From Actinomycetota bacterium (GTDB lineage: Bacteria > Actinomycetota > Thermoleophilia > Gaiellales > Gaiellaceae), in the NCBI GenBank assembly GCA_013821525.1, contig JACDGR010000203.1, forward strand, positions 1-6,461: DNA of 6,461 nt. The letters are read 5' to 3'. Of this stretch, positions 1 to 5,415 are shown one piece after another; the stretch's first letter is position 1, and each line of letters begins with the position of its first letter. The position numbers were made by a program, and so were the translations under genes. Below the pieces are notes generated by a model. The model did no database searches and was not told where the DNA came from. It saw nothing but the letters and a program-made list of their open reading frames with translations.

Positions 1-207
1 CTGCAGCAGATCGCGCGCTGTCGGGCCTTCAACCTCGAGCTCGCCCATGTGCGAGACGTCGAACACGCCCGCATCAGTGCGCACCGCCCGGTGCTCCGGG
101 ATCACGCCCTCGTACCGGACGGGCATCTCCCAACCGGCGAACGGCACCATGCGCGCTCCGAGCGCCACGTGGCGGTCGTGGAGAGGCGTCTCGCGGAGGG
201 TTTGCAT
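1..207 (-). CDS. gcvT: Aminomethyltransferase GcvT (glycine cleavage T protein), N-terminal 69 residues only
   Basis: The frame reads leftward from an ATG at 207 and runs open to the window edge, so the 3' part is missing. The visible N-terminus has typical GcvT features: TPLHDRHVALGARMVPFAGW at about residues 7-26, then EMPVRYEGVIPEHRAVR and FDVSHMGELEVEGP (about 49-62). In the family these belong to the folate-binding first domain. GcvT transfers the methylene group from the aminomethyl-lipoyl H protein to tetrahydrofolate, releasing ammonia, in the cytoplasm. The FAGWEMPV and DVSHMGE motifs favour true GcvT over the related YgfZ repair protein, but the catalytic region is not in view. It starts 37 nt after the ftsZ stop with no terminator between them, so it may be read through from ftsZ. 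The ribosome site is weak (GGCGG directly before the ATG). Confidence 0.9.
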   Translation of the reverse strand, partial: MQTLRETPLHDRHVALGARMVPFAGWEMPVRYEGVIPEHRAVRTDAGVFDVSHMGELEVEGPTARDLLQ

Positions 208-244
208 CCGCCGCGATGCTAACGACACGCGGCCGCGCGGGCGG

Positions 245-1309
245 TCAGTCGTCGCGTAGGAACGACGGCACGTCGAGCGAGTCGCCGGCGTCGAACTCGG
301 GCGACCGCGAGAGCGGTTCCCGTTCGCTGCCTGTCGTCGCCGCGCGCGCTCGGCGGCGGCGCTGGGTGCCGAAGCCCGTGGCAATCACGGTCACGCGCAC
401 CTCGTCCTTCAGGTTCTCGTCGATCACGGCCCCGAAGATCACGTTGGCGTTCTGGTCGGCCGCACCTGTCACGACCTCCGCCGCCTCGTTGACCTCGAAG
501 AGGCCCAGATCGGGTGGCCCGCTGATGTTCAGGAGGATCCCGGTCGCGCCCTCGATCGAGGACTCGAGGAGCGGTGAGCTGACGGCGGTGCGCGCGGCCT
601 CGCCGGCGCGATTCTCGCCCTGGCCCGACCCGATCCCCATCAAGGCAGAACCGGCGTCGCGCATGATCGTGCGAACGTCGGCGAAGTCCAGGTTGACGAT
701 GCCGGGCACGGTGATCAGGTCGGTGATCCCCTGCACGCCCTGGCGAAGAATGTCGTCGGCCATCTTGAACGCGTCCGAGAGCGGCGTCTTCTTCTCGACC
801 ACCTGCAGTAGCCGGTCGTTCTCGATCACGATCAGCGTGTCGACCTTCTCGGCGAGCTCGCTGATGCCTTGCTCGGCCTGCTGCGAGCGGCGACGCCCTT
901 CGAACGAGAACGGACGAGTGACGACTCCGACTGTCAGCGCCTCGAGCTCGCGCGCGATCTCCGCGACGATCGGCGCACCGCCCGTGCCGGTGCCGCCACC
1001 CTCACCCGCGGTGACGAAGATCATGTCCGCGCCCTTCAGCGACTCCTTCAACTCGTCGCGCGATTCAGTCGCCGCGTCGCGCCCGACACCCGGATCCGCG
1101 CCGGCACCGAGGCCGCGCGTCGCCTTCGCGCCGATGTGGATCTTCACGTCGGCTTCGCACATCAGGAGCGCTTGCGCGTCCGTATTGACGGCGACGAACT
1201 CGACGCCGGTCACGCCCGCGTCGACCATGCGGTTGACCGCGTTCGTCCCACCGCCGCCGACGCCGACGACCTTGATGACTGCCAAATAGTTTCCGGAGCG
1301 TTCTCTCAT
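245..1309 (-). CDS. ftsZ: Cell division protein FtsZ (tubulin-like GTPase)
   Basis: This 354-residue protein has the full FtsZ layout. FtsZ polymerises with GTP into the cytokinetic ring at mid-cell and recruits the divisome. Visible parts are the N-terminal nucleotide loop GGGGTNAVNRM (about 18-28), the tubulin/FtsZ signature EGGGTGTGG (103-111) after FVTAG, the switch stretch VVTRPFSFEG (129-138), and the synergy loop NLDFADV (206-212) with the paired catalytic aspartates D208 and D211. A short linker of about 30 residues (314-343), starting with an Arg cluster, leads to the conserved C-terminal peptide LDVPSFLR (345-352), which in the family binds partners such as SepF or FtsW. Glu at 103, where many bacteria have Met, is common in actinobacteria. 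The ATG at 1309 gives a normal N-terminus (NYLAVIKVVG at 7-16). The ribosome site is weak (GAGAG about 9 nt upstream). No ftsA lies nearby, as expected for actinobacteria. Confidence 0.98.
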   Translation of the reverse strand: MRERSGNYLAVIKVVGVGGGGTNAVNRMVDAGVTGVEFVAVNTDAQALLMCEADVKIHIGAKATRGLGAGADPGVGRDAATESRDELKESLKGADMIFVTAGEGGGTGTGGAPIVAEIARELEALTVGVVTRPFSFEGRRRSQQAEQGISELAEKVDTLIVIENDRLLQVVEKKTPLSDAFKMADDILRQGVQGITDLITVPGIVNLDFADVRTIMRDAGSALMGIGSGQGENRAGEAARTAVSSPLLESSIEGATGILLNISGPPDLGLFEVNEAAEVVTGAADQNANVIFGAVIDENLKDEVRVTVIATGFGTQRRRRARAATTGSEREPLSRSPEFDAGDSLDVPSFLRDD

Positions 1310-1329
1310 TGGATGTGTCTCTCGACCCT

Positions 1330-1385
1330 AAGCTGGATTCCTCAAGCTGGGGTACAGGTTGTGGCACGGGGGTTATGGCACAGGC
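1330..1385 (-). repeat. Short degenerate direct repeats with 14-nt period in the ftsZ leader
   Basis: On the plus strand AAGCTGG occurs at 1330-1336 and again at 1344-1350, and GTTGTGGCAC (1358-1367) recurs with one change as GTTATGGCAC (1372-1381). All four begin exactly 14 nt apart and share TGG at the same offset. They lie within the predicted ftsZ 5' leader. The pattern could be a repeated protein site or chance in a short region. The ftsZ-sense strand shows it as CCAGCTT and GTGCCA-type boxes. Confidence 0.3.
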
Positions 1386-1416
1386 TGCCGACCGAGATCA
1401 TTCCTCTGTTCGGCAG
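1385..1416 (-). promoter_or_regulatory. Inverted repeat over the predicted ftsZ transcription start (operator or leader hairpin)
   Basis: CTGCCGA (1385-1391) and TCGGCAG (1410-1416) are perfect 7-nt complements separated by 18 nt. The pairing can extend inward with one bulge and one mismatch. One arm touches the last bases of the candidate -10 box and the other lies about 20 nt into the predicted transcript. That position suits a repressor site, or a hairpin if transcription comes through from ftsQ. No T-run follows on the minus strand, so it does not look like an intrinsic terminator. The function is inferred from position only. Confidence 0.35.
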
Positions 1417-1442
1417 AGTACCCGGGTTTCCTGCTCTGTCAA
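1415..1442 (-). promoter_or_regulatory. Candidate sigma-70-type promoter for ftsZ
   Basis: On the minus strand a perfect TTGACA (-35, plus-strand 1437-1442) is followed after 16 nt by TACTCT (-10, 1415-1420). The -10 matches TATAAT at the first, second and last positions, which is the TANNNT form common in actinobacteria. Transcription would start near 1408, giving an ftsZ leader of about 100 nt. It lies in the only sizeable non-coding stretch of the window, just after ftsQ. In other actinobacteria ftsZ is known to have its own promoters between ftsQ and ftsZ, which supports the reading. The start site is not proven. Confidence 0.5.
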
Positions 1443-1470
1443 CGCCCAAACCCTCACGCTCGACTTCACT

Positions 1471-1500
1471 AACCCTAAACCTCAACCTACGACTTGAGGG
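1471..1500 (-). promoter_or_regulatory. Dyad CCTCAA-N8-TTGAGG with a G-rich TTTAGGGTTAG tail, overlapping the ftsQ stop
   Basis: CCTCAA (1480-1485) and TTGAGG (1494-1499) form an exact inverted repeat with an 8-nt spacer. On the ftsZ-sense strand the second half continues as GGTTTAGGGTTAG (about 1481-1469). The ftsQ TGA (1482-1484) lies inside it. The site is roughly 30-60 nt upstream of the candidate -35 box, where an activator could bind. I recall similar TTGAGGTTTAGGGTT-like stretches in ftsQ-ftsZ spacers of other actinobacteria, but I have not aligned them here. Binding protein unknown. Confidence 0.35.
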
Positions 1501-2285
1501 TCTGAGGCAAGGACTGGCCGCTCCGGAACGCTGACGTCGAGGTAGCCGGTCGACCCGAGTGCCGCGCCCGTTGCATGCAGGATGCGGCGAGCGATCGCAA
1601 GCTTCAGGCGCACATCGCCTGCATCGCCGAGCCGCAACTCGAAGCCTCCCCCGAGGATCAACACGAGCCCCTTCTTCCCCGTCACAACGAGGCGCACACC
1701 GCCGGGAAGCGGCGCACCGGCGAGGGGTGCGAGGACTGCCGCCGCAGCAGCGACGCTGGCCGGGAGCCGAGCACCGACGGCGACATTCACGTCCTTCGTC
1801 ACGTAGAGCCGCGGCAGGCCGGAGGATCGCGGGTGCGCGAGGGAACGCAGCACCCTGCCACTCGCGGCAACGAGAAACGCGGTGTCCGCCTGCCGGAGAA
1901 CAAGCACCGCCCGCTCGGGCCGGACCGTCACGCGCAGCGTATGCGGAAACGCCCGGTCATAGACAAAGCCACGAACCGTCGGGATGCCCGCCAGACGCTG
2001 GTCGATCGTTCCGCCGTCGACCCGCAGCAGGCTCAGTCCTATCTCGTCGCCCAGTGCCTTTCGAACCGCGTCACGAATCTGTGGGGTGCCGCCACGCACG
2101 GCGACCGTGCGCACTGCGAATACCGATGTGTCACGAGCACCGAGGTAACCGCCAACGGCCGCGAGCAAGAGCGCCAGGCCGATGAGCAGCGACTTGCCCG
2201 ACGGTGCGATGCGTGCGAGCTCGGGCATGCCGCGACGCACGGGGAGAGCCGCGGCACGAGCGGAGGACCTGCGGCGGGCGGCCAC
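1482..2285 (-). CDS. ftsQ: Cell division protein FtsQ/DivIB
   Basis: This is a 267-residue bitopic membrane protein of the divisome. FtsQ links the FtsB/FtsL subcomplex to the septal synthase and acts mainly outside the membrane. The order seen is a basic cytoplasmic N-terminus rich in Arg (1-31), one membrane segment (about 32-50, SLLIGLALLLAAVGGYLGA), a POTRA domain (about 56-129) ending in YDRAFPHTLRVTVRPERAV, then the beta domain finishing with YLDVSVPERPVLA (248-260). Sequence conservation is low, as usual for FtsQ, so position between murB and ftsZ supports the call. The GTG at 2285 is chosen because GAAAGGTG lies just upstream and because it falls 31 nt after the murB stop. The frame is open further upstream, to a start at 2393 inside murB, but that extension looks like out-of-frame Ser/Arg-rich sequence. 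It is slightly short for an FtsQ. Confidence 0.92.
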   Translation of the reverse strand: MAARRRSSARAAALPVRRGMPELARIAPSGKSLLIGLALLLAAVGGYLGARDTSVFAVRTVAVRGGTPQIRDAVRKALGDEIGLSLLRVDGGTIDQRLAGIPTVRGFVYDRAFPHTLRVTVRPERAVLVLRQADTAFLVAASGRVLRSLAHPRSSGLPRLYVTKDVNVAVGARLPASVAAAAAVLAPLAGAPLPGGVRLVVTGKKGLVLILGGGFELRLGDAGDVRLKLAIARRILHATGAALGSTGYLDVSVPERPVLASDPQVVG

Positions 2286-2289
2286 GCGG

Positions 2290-2297
2290 CACCTTTC
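2290..2297 (-). promoter_or_regulatory. Ribosome binding site that fixes the ftsQ GTG start
   Basis: The minus strand reads GAAAGGTG, then four nucleotides, then the GTG at 2285. AGGTG is complementary to the usual 16S rRNA tail. This is the clearest Shine-Dalgarno site in the window and argues against a start further upstream inside murB. Confidence 0.6.
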
Positions 2298-2316
2298 GCC
2301 ACTCTGCCGGCTTCCC

Positions 2317-3207
2317 CTACTGGCTGGGTTCGGGAAGGGCGAGCGGCCCGAGGAACTGCACCTCGTGCTCGAGCCGGATCCCGACGCGCTCATGCACCCT
2401 GCGGATCGCTTCGGCCATCAAGGCGACGCAGTCGGCGGAAGTGGCCGTACCGGTGTTCTCGATGAAGTTTGCGTGACGCGGCGAGATGCGGGCACCCCCG
2501 ACCGCGTAGCCCTTCAGACCGCTCTCCTCGATCAGGCGCCCCGCGCCTGCCGCCTCGGACGGATTCTTGAACACGCTCCCGAACGTGCGCCTGTTCGTCG
2601 GCTGGCTCGCCTTGCGCGCGGCGAGCAGCTCACCAGCCTTCGCCTTCACCGCTTCCGGCGAGCTCGGCTCGAGCTGGAACCGCACCTCGGCGACGACCTG
2701 CCCCGGGCGCAAGCCGGAATGGCGATAGCTGAGCTCGAGATCGTCGACCGTCATCGTGCGTGCACCCGACGCGTCGACGACGACGGCATCGATCATCACC
2801 TCACGCCAGTCGCGCCCATAGGCTCCCGCGTTCATCCGAACGCCACCGCCCGCAGTTCCGGGGATCGCGGAGGCGAACTCGAAGCCGCCGAGGCCGGCCG
2901 CACGTGCGCGATGGAGCGCAACAGCGTTCGTCGCGCCGCCACCGGCAACGAGCACGGTGCCCTCGACCCGTGCGGTTGCGAGCACGCCGCCCAGCTTCAG
3001 GACGAGCGCATCGACGCCGTCGTCGTGCACGAGCAGGTTCGATCCGAGGCCGACTGTCTCGACAGCGTTACCCGCCTGGGCCGCCCAGGCGAGCACCGCC
3101 TGCAACTCGGCAACCGTCCCCGGCCGTGCGAAGAAGCGCGCCGGTCCGCCGGTGCCGATCGTCGTCAGGCGCGCGAGCCCGACGTTCTCCTCGATCGCCT
3201 CAGCCAC
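2317..3207 (-). CDS. murB: UDP-N-acetylenolpyruvoylglucosamine reductase MurB
   Basis: MurB is a cytoplasmic FAD enzyme that reduces UDP-GlcNAc-enolpyruvate to UDP-MurNAc with NADPH, the second committed step of peptidoglycan synthesis. From the start used here it has 296 residues. Motifs in order are LTTIGTGGPA (14-23), the FAD loop GLGSNLLV (53-60), the second FAD region FASAIPGTAGGGVRMNAGAYG (about 111-131), YRHSG (161-165), GSVFKNP (210-216) with Ser211 matching the catalytic proton donor, and EHEVQFLG (280-287) with the conserved late Glu. Length and the short C-terminal domain suggest the type II (Gram-positive-like) enzyme. The start is uncertain. GTG at 3207 overlaps the murC stop by 8 nt and gives a usual N-terminus. 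GTG at 3243 would add 12 residues and a 44-nt overlap. Neither has a good ribosome site, so coupling to murC is likely. Confidence 0.95.
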   Translation of the reverse strand: MAEAIEENVGLARLTTIGTGGPARFFARPGTVAELQAVLAWAAQAGNAVETVGLGSNLLVHDDGVDALVLKLGGVLATARVEGTVLVAGGGATNAVALHRARAAGLGGFEFASAIPGTAGGGVRMNAGAYGRDWREVMIDAVVVDASGARTMTVDDLELSYRHSGLRPGQVVAEVRFQLEPSSPEAVKAKAGELLAARKASQPTNRRTFGSVFKNPSEAAGAGRLIEESGLKGYAVGGARISPRHANFIENTGTATSADCVALMAEAIRRVHERVGIRLEHEVQFLGPLALPEPSQ

Positions 3208-4348
3208 GTAGGAGCCCGACCGCGCGGTCGACGTCACCGGCACCGAGCACGATCAGCACGTCACCGGACTGCGCTCGCCCCGCGAGACGCTCGGCTCCCG
3301 CCTCGACGCTCGGCGTCCAGCCGGCCAGCACTCCGAGATCGCTCAGCGCGTCGATCACGAGCTTCCCCGTCACGCCGGGAATCGGCTGCTCGCGCGCGCC
3401 ATAGATGTCGGTCACCGTCACGTCGTCGGCACCCGCGAGCGCCTCGGCGAGCGCTCGGGCAAGATGCCGTGTCCGCGAGTACAGGTGAGGCTGAAACAGC
3501 ACGCGCAGACGCGCACCGGGGAACCGTTCGCGTGCTGCCTGAATCGTTCCGGAGACCTCTGTCGGATGATGGCCGTAGTCATCGACGATCGTCAACTCAC
3601 CCGCCTGATGTACTTCGAATCGTCTGCTCGTCCCAGCGAAGCGCGCGAGCAGCGGCTCCGCCTCGGCGCGCGGAACCCCCGCGAGCTCCAGCGCCGCGAG
3701 CGCGGCGCCTGCGTTCGCGCGGTTGTACGCGCCTGGCAGCGCCAAGGGCCCGTCGTACGGCGGCGCGTCGCGTACGACCGAGCCTGCGCGGGCGAGCCAG
3801 GCGTCGAACTCGCGCAGCAGCTCGTCCTCCGACGCGTATTCGGTGTGATGGTCGAGCTCGACGTTCGTGACGACGGCGATCGTCGCGGGCAGTGCAAAGA
3901 CGGTGCGATCGGATTCGTCTGCCTCGACGACCAGCGGCCCGGCGCCAAACCCGGCGTTCGAACCGAGCTGCGGGATCGGCGCGCCGATCAGCCACGCGGG
4001 GTCGCGTCGCGACTCGTGGAGGACGAACGCGATCATCGCCGCGGTCGTGCCCTTGCCGTGCGTGCCGGCGACGGCGATCGACGTCCGCCCACGGACGAGC
4101 TCCGCGAGGAACTCGGCGCGGCGTAGCCCCGGCATCGTCGGGTAGGCCGAGGATACGACCGCCTCCCAACCGTCGGGCACGGACGGCTCGGGCGAGATCT
4201 CGACAGGCACGTCGCCGAGCGCTGCCAGGTATGGCGTGCGCACGCAGTCCCAGCCCCCCACCTCGGCGCCCATCGCTCGCGCGAGCTGTGCGTACGCACT
4301 CAGTCCGGCGCCACCGATCCCGATGAACCACAGCTTGCGACCCTTCAT
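3200..4348 (-). CDS. murC: UDP-N-acetylmuramate--L-alanine ligase MurC, compact form
   Basis: MurC adds L-Ala to UDP-MurNAc with ATP in the cytoplasm, starting the stem peptide. Motifs in order are the Rossmann loop GIGGAGLSA (10-18), SSAYP (66-70), RRAEFLAELVRG (76-87), P-loop GTHGKGTT (95-102), ADES (143-146), TNVELDHHTEY (161-171), YNRANA (208-213), TSRRFE (240-245), DDYGHHPTE (256-264), FQPHLYSRT (285-293) and GAGD (369-372). DDYGHHPTE and HHTEY separate it from MurD, MurE and MurF. Mpl, which also has close motifs, is less likely given the cluster. The protein has only 382 residues against roughly 450-490 in most MurC. Shortening is visible between SSAYP and the RRAEFLAEL motif and in the central domain between HHTEY and the YNRANA motif. 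The P-loop has GKG where GKT or GKS is usual. The ATG at 4348 shares an ATGA overlap with the murG stop. The frame stays open upstream to 5155, but that part is murG read out of frame. Confidence 0.95.
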   Translation of the reverse strand: MKGRKLWFIGIGGAGLSAYAQLARAMGAEVGGWDCVRTPYLAALGDVPVEISPEPSVPDGWEAVVSSAYPTMPGLRRAEFLAELVRGRTSIAVAGTHGKGTTAAMIAFVLHESRRDPAWLIGAPIPQLGSNAGFGAGPLVVEADESDRTVFALPATIAVVTNVELDHHTEYASEDELLREFDAWLARAGSVVRDAPPYDGPLALPGAYNRANAGAALAALELAGVPRAEAEPLLARFAGTSRRFEVHQAGELTIVDDYGHHPTEVSGTIQAARERFPGARLRVLFQPHLYSRTRHLARALAEALAGADDVTVTDIYGAREQPIPGVTGKLVIDALSDLGVLAGWTPSVEAGAERLAGRAQSGDVLIVLGAGDVDRAVGLLRG

Positions 4349-5415
4349 CGGGTGGCCAACGCGACGAGCTCGTCGGCGATCTCGTCCGCCGCGAGAGGCC
4401 GGGCGGCTGCGAGCATCGCGGCGCCCATGCGCTCGAGCCGTGGTGGATCGCCGAGCAACGAGCGCACGAGCTCGGGCACCTTCGCAAGCTCGAGCTCGCG
4501 AACCATGATCGCCCCGCCTGCGCGGACGAAATGCTTGGCGTTCGCCGCCTGGTGATCGCCGGTCGCAAAGGGGTAGGGCACGAAGATCGCGGGACGACCT
4601 GCCGCTGCAACTTCCCAGACCGTCGATCCCGATCGGCCGAGCACGAGATCCGACGCCGAGAGCGCCGCGCCGAATCGGGCTGTCTCCGGGAGCACCCGAT
4701 AGTCGGGCCGTGAGACGCGGCCGCGGACGAGGTCGAAATCTCGCCCGCCGGTCAGGTGCAGGATTGCGGGGCCGGAAGCGCCCCAGGTCTCGACGACGAA
4801 CTCGTTCAGCGCCTGCGCGCCCGCGAGTGCGCCGAACACCCCGAGCACGGGCTGATCCGCTGGAAGCTCGAAGATCTGGCGCGCCTCCGCTTGCGGCACC
4901 GGCCGCGAGCCGGGCGGGATCGGCCGTCCGACGACTCGCGTCTTGCTCCCGAAGCGTGTGGCGATCGGATACGCCAGGAAGATGCGGCGCGCGAACGGCG
5001 CGGCGAGCCGGTTCGCGAGACCGAGGTGCGCGTCGGCCTCGGTGATCGCCGTCGGGATGCGCATCGTCGAGGCTGCGAAGACCATCGGCCCGGCGACGAA
5101 GCCCCCGCCGCCGAGGACGACGTCGGGCCGCCGCTGACGCAGGATCCGCCGACATGCACGCGGTGCCGCGCCTGCGAAGAGCGCCGCACGCACGAGCGCG
5201 AGCGACGGCTTGCGCGGGAAGCCGGTGATGCGGAAGGTGTCGAGCTCGTAGCCGGCGTCAGGAACCAGACGCGCTTCGACGCGATCCGGCGACCCTGCGA
5301 ACGTCACGTGAACGCCGCGCTCGTTGAGCGCTGCTGCGACTGCGAGGGCGGGCAGCACGTGTCCGGCTGTTCCCCCGGCTGCGATCAGGCACCGCAACTG
5401 CTGCTGTGTTCCCAC
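4345..5415 (-). CDS. murG: UDP-GlcNAc:undecaprenyl-PP-MurNAc-pentapeptide GlcNAc transferase MurG
   Basis: MurG is a GT-B glycosyltransferase on the inner face of the membrane. It adds GlcNAc to lipid I to make lipid II. The protein has 356 residues, normal for the family. Visible are the first glycine loop GGTAGH (14-19, usual GGTGGH), GGGGFVAGP (102-110), TEADAHLGLANR (125-136, where many MurG have HEQN), FGALAGAQALN (194-204, usual GGSxGAxxLN), GRSGSTVWEVAAAGRP (260-275) with Glu268 matching the ribose-binding Glu, and PYPFATGDHQAANA (280-293) with the UDP-GlcNAc-contacting Gln. The GTG at 5415 is the furthest upstream start in this frame and lies inside ftsW. No clear ribosome site is seen. 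A TTG at 5397 is the alternative. Expression probably depends on ftsW translation. The stop overlaps the murC start by 4 nt. Confidence 0.96.
   Translation of the reverse strand: MGTQQQLRCLIAAGGTAGHVLPALAVAAALNERGVHVTFAGSPDRVEARLVPDAGYELDTFRITGFPRKPSLALVRAALFAGAAPRACRRILRQRRPDVVLGGGGFVAGPMVFAASTMRIPTAITEADAHLGLANRLAAPFARRIFLAYPIATRFGSKTRVVGRPIPPGSRPVPQAEARQIFELPADQPVLGVFGALAGAQALNEFVVETWGASGPAILHLTGGRDFDLVRGRVSRPDYRVLPETARFGAALSASDLVLGRSGSTVWEVAAAGRPAIFVPYPFATGDHQAANAKHFVRAGGAIMVRELELAKVPELVRSLLGDPPRLERMGAAMLAAARPLAADEIADELVALATR

Noticed and set aside
228..237. Palindrome CGCGGCCGCG between ftsZ and gcvT as a terminator
   Set aside because: There is no loop and no T-run, and such GC palindromes are common at this base composition.
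216..1289. Plus-strand open frame of 357 codons opposite ftsZ
   Set aside because: It is the antisense shadow of ftsZ, with Ser/Arg/Pro-rich low-complexity sequence and no family features.
1385..1416. Intrinsic terminator between ftsQ and ftsZ
   Set aside because: The hairpin is not followed by a T-run on the minus strand, and the loop is large.
1445..1488. Telomere-like CCCTAAA sequence or G-quadruplex
   Set aside because: The motif is not in tandem copies, and only three GGG runs occur with uneven spacing. A two-layer quadruplex is possible but not supported further.
2286..2393. Upstream start for ftsQ at 2393
   Set aside because: It would overlap murB by 77 nt and add Ser/Arg-rich sequence. 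The GTG at 2285 has a good ribosome site.
2182..3870. Long plus-strand open frame of 562 codons opposite murB and murC
   Set aside because: Its product is Arg/Ala-rich without recognisable domains and it lies antisense to well-supported murB, murC and the ftsQ end. High-GC codon use opens such frames by default.
4349..5155. Upstream extension of the murC frame to 651 codons
   Set aside because: The added part is murG read out of frame. The ATG at 4348 with the ATGA overlap gives a standard MurC N-terminus.
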